Source: Penium margaritaceum | Lineage: Eukaryota > Streptophyta > Zygnematophyceae > Desmidiales > Peniaceae | NCBI GenBank assembly: GCA_023375785.1 | Contig: SZWC01004885.1 | Span: forward strand, 60,868 to 124,867 | DNA length: 64,000 nt | Reading direction: 5' to 3' | In this document: piece after piece, positions 12,484 to 23,790 of the stretch | How the letters are laid out: each line of letters opens with the position of its first letter | Numbering within the stretch: position 1 is the first letter of the stretch | Position numbers and translations under genes: made by a program | Notes under the pieces: generated by a model | The model's database searches: none | What the model was told of the DNA's origin: nothing | Seen by the model: only the letters and a program-made list of their open reading frames with translations

Positions 12484-13383
12484 GTCGCCTCTCAGTATGG
12501 GTGGACAGGTCAGGTTTGTCGGATTTCAAAAGCGTCAGCGTTTCTCGAAGAGTTGAGACGATGGCAATTTTTGACTGTTCGGCCAAACATTTGGCCAAGT
12601 ATGGTGCTGACGTCAGCAGGTGGTTGCTGACGTCAGCACGACCTGATGACGTCAGCAAGCAGAAATGCTGACGTCAGCTCGTTTTTTTTCGGTTCTGCGC
12701 GAGCGTGCAGCCGCTCCGTGACCAAGGGGGGGGGGACCTCGTCACCCCCTTGCGTGGCTGCGAAGCTGCGCAGCTGTACAGAGTCCGCGCAGCTGCGCAG
12801 AGTCTGCGCATCTGCGTAGCTTCGCTGCGCAGATCTGCGTAGCACTGCTGCGCAGCAGCAGTGCTACGTAGCAGTCGGGGCTGCTGCTGCGCAGCACTGC
12901 TGCCTCTGCGGCCGCTGCTGCTACTGCTGCAATGCTGCTGCTGGCTCTGTAGCGCGCGCAATGTTGCTGCTGTTGTCGCCGCGCTACTGCTGCTGCCGCT
13001 GGTGCTGCTCGCTGCCTCTGTCGCTGCTCACTGCTGCTTCCGCTGCGAGCTGCTTTTGCTCGCAGCCGCCGATTCGCACTGTGAGCTGGTGTTGCGAGCG
13101 AGCTGCTGCTTCGAGCTGCTTCCTTTTTTTCTTTTTTTTTCTCTTGTCAGAATGCCCAGCCAGAAACGACTGCTGCTGCAACCCGGTGCTGCTACTGTTG
13201 CTTGGCTTGGCTGCTGGAGCTGGTGACTGCCACAGCTCACCGGGTGAAGTGGACGGGACTGCGTGGTGATGTCGCTGCTGAAAACGGCTACAGCAAGTCC
13301 CAGGATACGGCGGCGGCGGTGACTCTCACTGCTGCTGCCGGTGCTGCGTCTCTGCGGCGCAGCTCAGCGAGAGAGGTCTCGCT
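12484..13383 (-). other. 5' leader of element A, triplet-rich
   Basis: Roughly 900 bp between the primer site and the gag ATG. Most of it (about 12770-13230) is CTG/CAG-type low-complexity sequence, so the open frames there are poly-Leu, poly-Cys or poly-Ala shadows. The segment nearest gag carries four TGACGTCA sites. The same layout, decayed, recurs in the leader of element B (62341-63214) and at about 15050-16000. Confidence 0.75.
12608..12676. promoter_or_regulatory. Cluster of four TGACGTCA palindromes in the leader of element A
   Basis: Perfect TGACGTCA octamers at 12608-12615, 12628-12635, 12647-12654 and 12669-12676, starting 20, 19 and 22 bp apart. TGACGTCA is the classic binding site of bZIP (CREB/ATF and plant TGA-type) factors. 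One perfect copy (62501-62508) and a degenerate neighbour survive at the matching place in element B. Regulatory function is inferred from the motif and spacing only. Confidence 0.55.
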
Positions 13384-13395
13384 GCTCTGATACCA
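13384..13395 (-). other. Primer-binding site of element A (initiator tRNA-Met)
   Basis: The minus strand reads TGGTATCAGAGC immediately inside the 5' LTR. It is complementary to the 3' end of plant initiator tRNA-Met, the usual copia primer. Confidence 0.93.
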
Positions 13396-14034
13396 TGAGA
13401 ATATGCGTAGAAGCATCCTAGCGACACCGCCGCTGACTAGGCGTCAATGTTTGGTCAGACGGTGACGACAGTCACAAGTCGTGCACGCAACGGCAAGGGT
13501 TTGGCTAGGCGACACAAAGGCAAAGTGTCAGAATGCTTCAATAGCATTTGCAAAGAGAAATGAAAAATGACAGGTCCATGGCATAAGTACCTGCCGCGGC
13601 GCAAGGCGGGTGTCGCACGCGGCAGTGCAAGATCTGTCCAAAAACCGGCCCAAAACCACTGTTTTGGGTGTAACTCTGGGCACACATGTCAGAATGCTAC
13701 GCCGTCTGAACCTAGACGTGCAAAATCACAAGCCGGACGCTGGTCACATGCATGCATCCGGCATCGAACGGTGGAAACACAATGCAAAAACATGCAAATC
13801 GGGCCCACGGCCAGTCCACCGATAAAGTCCTGCGTGCTGCAGAAAAACTGCAGGAGATCCCGGGTAGCCTCCAGAGCTCTGGAACGGCCGTCGGTCAGCT
13901 CCAAGCCGGTAGTCCGCCGCCGGACGACGCACCGGTACCGCCTGGATCCAAATCAGGGATCTGCACGAGTATGGACACGGCCGAGTGGTCACAGTAAACT
14001 GTACAGGTCGACAGGAACGTCACAAATCACAACA
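13396..14034 (-). repeat. 5' LTR of element A
   Basis: 639 bp, TG...CA, matching 5090-5723 at about 96% by eye. It is followed by the target duplication TCCCT at 14035-14039. Confidence 0.93.
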
Positions 14035-14411
14035 TCCCTATGTTCATTCAGTTCTGCAAGTGAATGCATGTGCATTGAGCTACGACCTAAACAATGGTTT
14101 TGGACCGGGTCCACGGAAAACAGGTTTTTCTAAGTAAGGCACTCGTCATGCGCCGCAATACCTATCTATCATGTGTGCCTGTCATTTGACATTTCTCTCT
14201 GCAATTTGCAACTTCCTTTAACTTGCGAGACTATGCACGTCTCTCCTAGACAAACCTCAATTCTTCTTACACCTCCCTTGCATATTGCTGCTTAGCTCAG
14301 TAGGCATTATTGTCTGGTCAGCGATAGCAGAGCTAGGAAGATTTTAAGAAACCTTTCACGGTATCGAAGCAGCGAGACATTCATCGCTGAACTTCACAAC
14401 ATAGATGCATC

Positions 14412-15036
14412 TATTGTGATATGAGTCATTCTCGTTAGTACATACCCCGCTGAATGTGACCACTCGCTTGTGTCTACGCTCGTACAGATCCCTAATGCAG
14501 ATGCATTTGTCGTGGAAGCACCGTCGGGTGGTGATCCACCAATTTAAGGCTGCATGGAAACTGGCATAACGTCCTGGAGACTTGTTGGAGCACTATGCCC
14601 TTTTCCTCCAGCCATTATAGTTTTCTCAACGGACTGGCCTTTAGCTAATTTTCCATGCACTTGCATTGTGTTTCCACCGCTAAATACCAAATCCGTACAT
14701 GTGTGTAGTTGCTTTCTCCAACTGGCATATGTACAAAAATGTTCATGCGGTTTTGTATTCAGATGCATGTGTACCAAGTTACGACCAAAACAATGGTTTG
14801 GGCCAGGTATATCGTAAGCTAACCTACCGTGTGCGTCACCTTCCGTGCGATGCGACAACTACTTGTATTGTGTGCTCCTCCATTGCCATTTCTCAGATTG
14901 AGGCTATTGAAGTTGATAAGACCATGCACGTCACCAATAGCTGAACCATTGATGTTTGTGCACATGCCTTGTGTGATGGTATGTCAGCTGACTGGTCCGC
15001 GATAGTAGAGGTAGGAATCTTCTACGGAAATTCTCA
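14412..15036 (+). repeat. Old copia LTR (start of fossil F)
   Basis: About 625 bp that align in order with the A-type LTR, read in plus orientation, at low identity: TATTGTGATATGAG at the start, then the conserved GTGACCACT and GTACAGATCCCTAATGC segments, ending TTCTCA before a primer-site-like sequence. Confidence 0.65.
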
Positions 15037-15048
15037 TGGTACGAGAGT
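15037..15048 (+). other. Decayed primer-binding site of fossil F
   Basis: TGGTACGAGAGT directly follows the LTR end and matches 9 of 12 positions of the TGGTATCAGAGC consensus. Confidence 0.55.
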
Positions 15049-16690
15049 TGCAAGAGATTCCATCCTAAGCTGCACAGGGCAGGTACATGAATGCTAGCAA
15101 TATTACGTGTCACCATTGCGGTCACGGTCCTAGGAGACACCACCATGCCACGGTGATTGGTCAAAGTAGAAAACAACTGCAAGATTCCGTCATAACATTA
15201 GTGGCATTCACATCACCACACCGCCACCATGAGTAGAAGGTGGCAACAACAATAGCGCCACATCATGAGCTTTACCATGAGTTCAAGGCTGTAACAATAA
15301 CTGTTCTATCGTGGTAACAACGTGGTAGTGTGGGAGCAATCACAGGACAACAGTGGCAGTACAACACAACAGTAGCTTGGTAGCATAGTAGTAGGAATAG
15401 TTTTGGTTGTTGCACAACACGAGCAATGTGGTAATAGCGACAACACAGTAGTGAAGAAACAAGCAGAAGCAACCTTAGTGGCAGTAGCATAGTAGCAATA
15501 GTACGGAAACTATTCTAGTAGCGGAGCAAAAGTAGCAATTGTAGGAGCTACACAATTACATGCGAGTGGCACAGTTGTGCATCTCCACAGCTACACTACG
15601 CTGCTGCACAGGGCAGCCGAGTGCATCAACGCTGCTACAACACCCATAAACTTGCATGACTACGTAACTGCACAACATGGGCAGCAATGGTAGGAGCCTA
15701 CAGCAACACTTGTCAGCAGCAGCCGTCATGGCTACTGTAAGAGGAGACAATGAGCTCATCCTCTCATCTGTGTTGTAGGGAAGCCGTATGGGATGAGAAA
15801 AAACGGAGGAAAGAAACAAAATAGAACATCCCAAAAAATGTTAGCAGGGTTCAAACCCTGTTCATGTCATCATCATGTCTGTTGACGTGAGCATACTCTT
15901 GCTGAAATTATCAACCACTTGGTAGAAAATTTGGCCAAGATGTCATTTTTCTCGCATACCGTCACGATGGAAACATCTGTTCAGAATATTTCTTCTTGTT
16001 CTCCCATTCTTTCCGTAAAAAACATATTGGATGAGTCAATAGTACAATCAACAAACTGATTTACCTCCTCTTCACTAGCCTGGTTGGGATCAAAGAAATA
16101 TAAACATCGGGATCGCCATCATGCATCAACCTCACAAGGTAAATGACAATAGTGACAAGTATTTATGTTGCTTTGACTTCCGATATTGGATTTGTTAATA
16201 AGGCAGGTTGCTTTGGCTTGTGCATATGTAGGGACACATTCTCTCCTACAGAAGTCCATACATGAACATTAAGCAAAAACAAATGTGCGGACTTAAGTTT
16301 TCCATCCCATTGAATGGGCACACAGAAAAATCTATGATGCCAAGAAAAAGGAGAAAAAAAACACTACATTCAAGTTTTGGAAGTAAAATAAAATATCTAT
16401 AAAATGGTGTATAGCTTTCAAGAAAATAGTTACTGTTCCATATTTTGTTGAGCTTTGTATCTCAGCCTATACTGGGCGACACACGTGGCGCCAGGTGTTG
16501 ACAAGGGATAGGGGTGAGCAATCCTTGCCGGGTCCTTTGCTCGGGTTTGCTGAGACCACGCTTGTATAGAATGTATGATCTTTTCCAGACATAGTACAAT
16601 ATGTAAGAGCATCACCAGACACAAAGTGACACGCTCTAGGATATGTTAAAGCTAGTGTTGGGTGCTCAAGGGGTTCTCATCAAATGATAC
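15049..16690 (+). other. Decayed leader and 5' gag part of fossil F
   Basis: 15200-15560 is rich in CAA/TAG-type triplets that correspond to the CTG-rich leader of element A after heavy decay. Around 15860-15960 the order of short motifs matches the leader of A. From about 16090 nothing coding is recognisable. Confidence 0.5.
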
Positions 16691-16812
16691 ATGGAGTCGT
16701 TTAAGGCACACCATCTGCTAGGTAATCCACCTCTCGTCTTTCAGCCACATAGCAGAATTCCCATGAGTAGGAGGATACCGAGGATGAGGAAGAGACAGCT
16801 ACAAATCCACGT

Positions 16813-17034
16813 GCATGCGATATTCATGTGCTTGAAGAGTAGCTTCATCAGTTGCAGTTGGGGTCATATACTAGCATATCGGTGACACCTCTATGTCTGC
16901 GCTCCTCAAGGAGGAGGACATATAGGTGTCTTCCTCCTTGAGGAGTGTTGGCATACAAGTGTCACTGATATGCCAGTCTATGACCTCAACTGTAACTGAT
17001 GAAGCTACTCTTCAACCACATGAATATTGCATGC
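16813..17034. repeat. Imperfect inverted repeat, about 110-bp arms
   Basis: 16813-16917 and 16925-17034 are reverse complements at roughly 85% by eye (GCATGCGATATTCATGTG... pairing with ...CATGAATATTGCATGC), with a short centre. Weaker pairing continues outward on both sides for perhaps another 100 bp. It lies within the decayed gag part of fossil F and could be a foldback insertion or a head-to-head duplication. Confidence 0.7.
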
Positions 17035-17239
17035 CAGTGGGTATGTAGCTTTCTTCTCCTTTGGTCGTTTCCCTCATGAAAATTGTTGTCCCATGCCGTG
17101 TCCACCTTCCCTAAAGACCCAGGTTGCCCTCTCCACGGAGTGTTGGGTAGAGAACTTTGAGACTCCTCCATCCCGCAGCTAGATCAAGGCAGGCTTCAAT
17201 TATTGGTAGGCCCTCTTTTGGGTGTAAGTCCTACTCCCG

Positions 17240-17975
17240 TAGGTTTTACTAGACTGTCGATGGCTCACTGGATCCAGGCAGCAGTGAAAGCGATGCACTT
17301 TGTTCTTTACGCTTTTCCAGTGAAGAAATTTGTAGACTTTAATTACCTCTTTACAAGGTCCGGGACAAGGGCAGATCCTCATTGAGCCTGGGAGCTACCC
17401 CTCATGTTGTTTGCTACGGAGACACACGAGGACGATTGCCTATCTTTGTGAGTTTCACTTTCTTTTTCACGGAGCGTTGGAGCTTGCAGCTTACTTCTAG
17501 AGGTGTGCCATGTGTATTTATACTTGCCTTGGGATAGGTGGCAAGAAAATGCCAGCATGCTCAACATGCTTGGGATGCATCTAGAGCATGCTGGTATTTT
17601 CTTTTACTTTGACCGTGTGGTGCTTTCCGAGACATCGGAGTCTCTTCTGCTCATCCTTTGGGCCCAATGCTACTACCTTCAAACAATATCAGCCCAGGAG
17701 GTGGCCCGAGTGCATGAATCAAGCCTACTTGTCATTGCAATGACAGTAATATCTCTGCCTCCTCTGGCTCTGCTCATCTACATTCCTGTCTCTACAACTT
17801 TGTCCTCCTCTCCCTCTCCCTCAATTGGCCAAGCTCGGGAAGTTACAATGGCCACACAGAGGAAGAAGTGAAAAAAAGGAGCATGGCAAGGAGAAGAAGA
17901 AGGTGAGTAGTAGTAGTACATGGTCTATGTGCTACTACAACTACGGGGGCGCTCATTTCCATATGGAGTGTCAAT
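17240..17975 (+). pseudogene. Decayed gag remnant with zinc knuckle (fossil F)
   Basis: Plus-strand reading matches A/B-family gag in order: the VKAMHFVLYAFPVKKFVDF region, the HLEHAGIFFYFDR region, the AQEVARVHESSL region, then a zinc-knuckle-like GGAHFHMEC stretch at about 17930-17973. Badly broken. Confidence 0.6.
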
Positions 17976-18119
17976 AGTTGCTGGACGAGAGCAGGATTAT
18001 GTGTACAATCCATGCATCATACACATAGGAGACACCTTCAAGCTCCACATAAATGAGTCGTGTTGCTATCACAACATGTTTAGAGGCACCCGCTCCTCTG
18101 ACTAGTTGTATATATCACA

Positions 18120-18595
18120 ATCCTTGGGACCGCATCATTGCGGAGCATCTTCATGCAACCACGCAACTCTTGCTGCACTGAGATGCATTTTCCCACATTG
18201 AAGGAGCTTGTTAACATCTCTAATCTTCTTTCACCCTCTCACTGGAAGTCCTTCTTTCAAAACCCTCCTATACATGACAGCCGGTAGCTTTTTATTGTAG
18301 CATCAAAGTACACAACAGCCCTCCAGTGGGCTATCCCATCATTGCTTGCTATGATTGGATCAATTACAACAAATCTAGGTGGTTAGATGAAGAGTGGCAA
18401 CCACTCGTCTTGAAAGACCCCACCTATCTCAAAGACAACATCTCTCTTCTCATTGACGTTGAGGATAGGATTCCTCTACAGGAAGTTCTCCTTGCCAGCT
18501 ACGAAGTCATCTCCTTCCACCCAAACATTCCTATCTCCAATGCTCTTACCACCATCCAACAACAACTCCTCCACCTGGCGTATGCCAGCTATTAG
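18120..18595 (+). pseudogene. Penelope-like element reverse transcriptase fragment
   Basis: The plus-strand reading IKVHNSPPVGYPIIACYDW, then KSRWLDEEWQPLVLKDPTYL with KDNISLL, and LASYEVISFHPNIPISNAL follows the order of conserved blocks in Penelope-like RTs: a KxHKxPxxGRPI block, a FLDxxLxPLVxxxPSYIKDT block, and a block ending in a SLYTNIP-type motif. These elements copy RNA into DNA at target sites and lack LTRs of the copia type. The final 89 codons (18326-18595) are open and end in TAG. Only the N-terminal RT motifs remain; the YADD-type catalytic box and any GIY-YIG endonuclease are absent, so it is a truncated, dead copy. A similar approximately 60-bp sequence occurs at 18150-18210 and 20168-20235 and may mark edges of an insertion. 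Confidence 0.6.
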
Positions 18596-18597
18596 CC

Positions 18598-19142
18598 TAC
18601 TGATCGATAAATTCGATATTAATTGTTTTTGAGTTGGTCCAATTTGAAAGAATTTGTTTCTTTTCGCCGAATTAATTTGATTTACCAACAAAAAAGCAAA
18701 TGTTGGTGCCTTTTCACATCCTAATATTTTATTGTCTTTATTGTTGTGAGGAGACATGGTCAGTTCCAAGCAACTCATCGTGTTCACGCTCGACGATGTA
18801 CCTTTTTTGCCTCTCATTGCGACGGATGTCCTCGCGAATCTGACAGCCGAGCGCCAGTCATGGCGCGCGGCTGTCAGAACGAGTCAGATGGAGTCGTGTC
18901 AATGTGACACGACCTCAGCCGTTGTTCCGCATGCGAGGTTTTGAATTCAAAAATCTAAAAATTGCCTGCGCGGAGGAGATGACCTCGGCACGTCGCCGAT
19001 TTTCACGAGCAGGGAGTAGGTTGCAACAAATTGAAATAATTCACCAAAACTATTGAACCCGGCATTATTTTGAGCGAAATTAAAAATCACCAAAGTAGTA
19101 AACTATGAAAATCGAATTTAATAATCACTAAGGTATGTAACT
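18598..19142. mobile_element. Possible MITE-like element with a GC-rich hairpin core
   Basis: AT-rich ends around 18598-18645 and 19095-19142 are loosely reverse-complementary (about 70% by eye over 45 bp). The centre is GC-rich and contains the hairpin at 18839-18878. No coding potential. The pattern resembles the better-supported element at 26334-27290, but no target duplication was found. Confidence 0.35.
18839..18878. repeat. Hairpin, 18-bp arms with a 4-base loop
   Basis: TCTGACAGCCGAGCGCCA and TGGCGCGCGGCTGTCAGA pair with one mismatch around a GTCA loop. A second small palindrome (GTCGTGTCA...TGACACGAC) follows near 18893-18914. Confidence 0.8.
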
Positions 19143-21089
19143 CCTCTCATGGGTGCTTCATTTCTCATACGTTGAGTTTCAGGGGGGCAAGTTTTCATCA
19201 GGTAAAGGATACAGATAACAGTTGGACAAACCAGTTGCCCCCTGATTTTTCTATCCTGTTTACGATTTCATTGACCATGAAATGCTCCATCCCACTAGAG
19301 CCATGCCATTGCTGCATCAACATAACATTGATAGTGGGTTCATTCTTTAATTGGGAAGTCAAGAGAGCCTATCATCCTTCTTCACTACCTTCAACGGTAT
19401 GGAACCCAACGTCAATGTAACTTGGAAGGTATCATTATCAACAGTTTAATTTTTAGACCTACAACATTTTAAAGGTAAAAGATACAAGCATCATTGGATT
19501 CTTGATATGTCAAAATATCAAAAATTGTTAAAACTACTTGTTTCTTCCTTGCGGTAGCTACCATGCCATGAGTTGTTTGAGAGCTTTCATCCTCATAGAA
19601 CAACATCCCTACTTCGGATAACATTGTCCGTTAACTTTGCCGAGATGTAGAGTCTCTTTTGGAATCGGCTAAGAACACATGGCTACCCCAAGTGATTTCT
19701 TCTCCATCTTTTCCCACAGGTGCAACTCTCTCAGCGTATAGAGAAAATACAAGCTCTTAAGCAACCTTCTTTTGTCATCACGTCTACGGCCAAAGGTCCA
19801 ACTTTGGTGGTGCAAAATGCTCTGAATCCACGATCATAAATTCTTCATTTTGACAAGCATCTTTGGCAACTTTCTACTCACCTTTGATGTTTGAATTCTC
19901 CGCTTTAACACTGGAATTGTCCTGGTTTGAAAATTGCCTAAAACAATGAGGTAAAATCTTATGTCTGCTAGCCTTAGAAAATAAGACATGTGGTCACACA
20001 CAAGACAGTCACTGCACTATCTTTTCTATTCTCTCTTTCGATGTGTGTCTCCTGTCACACAAAAAACGGTACACGTCCATTCCGACTTGAGCACTGTTGA
20101 AGGCCATATGGCCAAAATGCGCATGCGTGCAAGTTGTTTGTTTTTTCGGACTCCTCCGTAAGATACAATTCATGCAACCATGCAACTCTCGCTACACCAA
20201 GAAGCCCCTTCCCACATCAAAGTGGTCCTTGGTAATATTTTCCCATCATGTTTATTTTCTCTGATGATACTTGTGGAGGAGCTTCGAGGAGTATGACTAG
20301 GATGGCTTTGACGACACTGCTTGGGTGGATTAGTCACATGTTTTCTTTTTATCTGTTATTTTGAGTCCGCTACAACGTGTTCATGGCACGTGTCATCGTT
20401 GAGCTAACAACTTCTGGCAGAGAAGCTGCAAAATCAAAGGGCTCACAAAGGATATTCGACCTTCATCCTTTACATGTATGTTGTTTGCATCCCAATTAAT
20501 CAGGCACACATTTCACCTTCAAGAGTATAAATTCCTTAGGATAACATCTTAAGAGGAGCTCCAGTCATCAACATAAAAAAAGGAGCTTCAAGTAGGGGTT
20601 AATTGATTTATATGAAAGTAAAGTCATCCTATAAGCATCCATCCAGTCCCATATCTTAAGAGAACATTCTTGAGAATTCCTGGTTTGAGCCTATCACATC
20701 ACCAATGGACTTGCATGTTGGAATTGGCACATGAGCATCCTAGTGTCAAGGTGTCAGACCAATTGTGTAGCTTCCAAGAAGCTATGAACTTCCTTTCTTG
20801 GAAGGTTCCTTTGCAACCAAGATGTGTATGGGGCTAGGGCTAAACTCATGACCTCTTACTCGGCCACATATACGAAATAGCCAAGTTAACCATTCATCCA
20901 CATGGTATGTTCAACGGTCACATCTCACACGAGACAGAGCATATGTGAGTCACCTTACAGCGGATATAAGGATCATACCTCCACAAGGAGTAGAGCATTC
21001 CCGAAACGTTCTACAGTTGTGAACAAGGGGCATACATATTGAATAGCACATTTCCTACCATTGAAGCCAAGATGTGAGGCAAGTGGCAC
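19143..21089. other. AT-rich stretch, nothing recognised
   Basis: No open frame with recognisable homology and no LTR boundary was found. A segment at 20168-20235 resembles 18150-18210 beside the Penelope-like fragment. The stretch separates the gag and pol remnants of fossil F and is probably a mixture of decayed insertions. Confidence 0.4.
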
Positions 21090-23790
21090 CTCGACATCAA
21101 CTCCAGTGCCACTCATCACATGAACTATTGTCGTAGGAACTTAACTTTCATCAGTCCAATTGGGTTCCTCCAGTGTGTCGGGGTTGTCCGGTTTGATGCT
21201 CCATCAATCTCCTCGCACATTTGTAATGTTTTCTTTGTCCCTGCTCTTTTGCTCAGCCTTCTTTTTCATGCATGTACCAGGATGGAACTTTCTATTGAGC
21301 ACTATACTGAATCTGTTGTGGAAGCTTCTTGTGACACTCATGCCGTCATGCTAGCGCCTCAGTTGTGGATAGTATGGATAGTGTCACTCGTTGCGTCCCC
21401 TCTGTCTCCTCTCCTTTCTCCCCATTGACAAAGTGTTTGCAACTGGTGTTCTCTCCCATATAGACTAGTATTTGATGCATCACTTACGTTGTCATGTCAG
21501 CTCAGACATGGGGTCCAAGCTCATTTGGCCATAGCTAGCTCGTGGTCTCCATGCATCTTCCTTTAAGAAGCCTCTAAAGACCGATCATTTTTTTGGTGTA
21601 TATGATAAGATACATTGCTGCACTTACCAAGACTCCACCTCTCAGGCACTACGTTCATTTGAGCTAGTCCACTCATACCTTCTTTTCCCTCTCCCAAGCA
21701 AGCCCCTCATAGATCGGGGTCGATTCATCCTTACCCTAACTTAGAATTTTACCCAGATAGGATGGGTATACAGCCTTTTTCGTAAGAGAAATGCTGTACG
21801 AGCGGTGTGCGTGTGGCTCGTGATTGCTGAGCATCAATTTCGTAACACAATCCACACATTTTGATCAAATCGTGGTAGAAATTTCTTTGGCAAGGTGGAT
21901 GTTTTTTTGTTGAACACGGAACATTTCACCAGCTCTCTGCCCTTGCTACACCCCAGCATAATGGTGTGTCCAAGCACATCATAGAGGATGCAATCCGCAC
22001 CATGTGTTCATAGTGTGATCTCTTTGAGTCCTTTGCCTTTGAGGGCTTCTCCTCAATGACGTGATTTTGAATTCGCCTATCGTACAGTCCCACGCCAGAC
22101 CATTTCACAATGTAAAAGATTTAGTTCGACCATCGCACTGACCTATGGTGAGGTCCGCCCAGGCCTTCTCACATGTGGTCCATTCTACGGCTGATGAGGA
22201 CGTGGAAATCATTGTGTGGGCCTAGTAGCCTGGTCAGTACCTATGGTGCACCTTGTCCTATGCATGTGCCAGTCCCCACTGGCACACCTAGTTCCTTGCC
22301 TGGATAAATCCAAGTTGGCGCACCTGGTCATGTGTCTACGTTACTCCCCACTGGCACACTTGGTCCTTTGTCTGTTAGTGCCCCTAGGCACACCTAGCCT
22401 CTCACCTGTGTCTATGCTCATCATCTCCCTTATGTTCGTCTACGTGTCGCATGTGACTGCACCCTGCCAATGGTCTGCAACCCCTATGGCTGCATCCCCA
22501 TGAATATGCGCCTGGCCTCAAGATAAGCACCTCAAACGCAAGCTTCTCCTACGAGCCTAGTGGTCATCTTCGACCACCAGCCTCTAGGGCTCAGCGAACG
22601 GCTGAATTGGTATCCAGATGCCGTGCTTGCATTACTACGAGTGGAAAGCCTGGTACAAAGGTCCTCGGCCTTATTGTATAGGAAAACTATTCCGAGATGC
22701 ACCCAACGTGCTTGGTCGGTCATGAGCTGGTCTCTCGTGAGTTCTCAATTACTTGCAATGTCGCAGCTGACCTCGTCATAATCAGATCCATAAAAAATGC
22801 AAGTGGCCTATACAGCTCCTGATATAAGCACATTAAAAGAGGCACTATCAGCAGAGGACGTGTTGCTTTGGCATGATGCCTGTGAGGATGAGCAAAAAAA
22901 CATCCGAGATCATGGTGTCTATGAGCTTTTTGGCCTTACACCAAGATGGAAGGTTGTACATGCCAAGTGGGTCTTTCACAAGAAGGTGAAGTCTAATGGC
23001 TCACTAGATTTATACAAGGCTCATTTGATGGCCAAGAAGTTATCGAGGACTTTGATCTCACACACAACTTTACACCCATTGCTTATATGACAATATTTTG
23101 TGCTCTATTTGGTAGTGTTCCTTAGCATGACTAAGAGTTGTGCCAGATGGATGTGAGTAACACATTCTTCCATGGTCATTAGGAGATCTACATGGTCTAG
23201 CCGCCTGGTTTCCATATTTTTAACAAGATATTGATCTTTTGTAATACTCTGAATAGCCTCGAAGAGTCACCTAGGTGCTGGAACCAAGAGATCACTTGCA
23301 CGTTGAGTCCTGTTGGCTAAGAGTAGAGTGATACCGACCCGTCCCTCTTTCTCCAACAAAACATTGACCACTTCACCACCATCCTTGTCTATATAAACAA
23401 CCTCCTATTCGTTTCTCCTTTGATGAAGGACATGAAGGAGGCCAAGGAATTCTTTGAGGCAATCTATGGGATGTTGTTTGTAGCGGTTTTCCTTCGTATG
23501 GAGATTGTGCGTGACCGCCGACACGAGGCACACTATGCTAGTATCATAGGGGAGATATTTGCTGACCTCCTTGGTGTAATTTCTATAGCCTTAACGCCCA
23601 TTACACCAGATGGATACGATGCCACAGAGATGGATGATCCAGCACAGCCGATGAATGAAATGAGCATAACTTTGTACTCGTGCCTCAATGGCTTTACATG
23701 GTGCTTGGTCAATACCAATAATCCTAATATTGCTTTCGACATCAACCTCCATGTATACCCTACTTCTCAAGGAATTCAATGATATAGGTT
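21090..23790 (+). pseudogene. Decayed copia pol remnant (fossil F)
   Basis: Plus-strand readings match the A-family pol in order: the protease neighbourhood (THHMNYCRRNLTF, then GVVRFDAPS and LLFHACTRMELS, 21090-21330), integrase remnants (21430-22100), a proline/leucine-rich linker, and RT (DACEDEQKNIRDHGVYEL near 22880, KWVFHKKVKSNGSLDLYKA near 22965-23025, FLRMEIVRDRRH near 23490). Many breaks; old. Confidence 0.7.

Larger units (their letters stand above)
5090..14034 (-). mobile_element. Ty1/copia LTR retrotransposon A, full length with both LTRs
   Basis: Complete architecture on the minus strand: 5' LTR (13396-14034), initiator-tRNA primer site, about 0.9 kb CTG-rich leader, gag, then protease, integrase, reverse transcriptase and RNase H in copia order, purine tract and 3' LTR (5090-5723). 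LTRs begin TG and end CA, and a 5-bp target duplication TCCCT flanks the element (5085-5089, 14035-14039). By eye the LTRs differ by about 4%, so it is fairly young. It is broken in a handful of places. Part of its apparent length is three duplicated blocks around single N bases plus a 228-bp tandem repeat in gag. Elements B and E and the decayed copies at 14412-27410 are relatives. Confidence 0.93.
4764..14370 (+). mobile_element. Old copia LTR plus primer site (G), split by element A
   Basis: Two pieces, 4764-5089 and 14040-14358, together make about 645 bp that align in order with the LTR of element A in the opposite orientation, at much lower identity. The second piece is followed by a primer-binding-site-like CGGTATCGAAGC (14359-14370; plant copia consensus TGGTATCAGAGC). 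Only about 50 bp separate it from the next LTR at 14412, so almost none of its own internal region remains next to it. Element A sits inside this LTR with a matching target duplication. It is a heavily decayed fossil. Confidence 0.7.

Noticed and set aside
12640-13395. Many overlapping open frames rich in Leu, Cys, Ala, Ser or Gln in the leader of A (and 62640-63096 in B)
   Set aside because: They are all phases of CTG/CAG-type low-complexity DNA between primer site and gag; no domain, and matching leaders in relatives are not conserved as protein.
22216-22500. Open frame of repeated MVHLVL/LAHLV-like segments as a membrane protein
   Set aside because: It corresponds in position to the Pro-rich linker between integrase and RT of a decayed copia element, read in a different frame.
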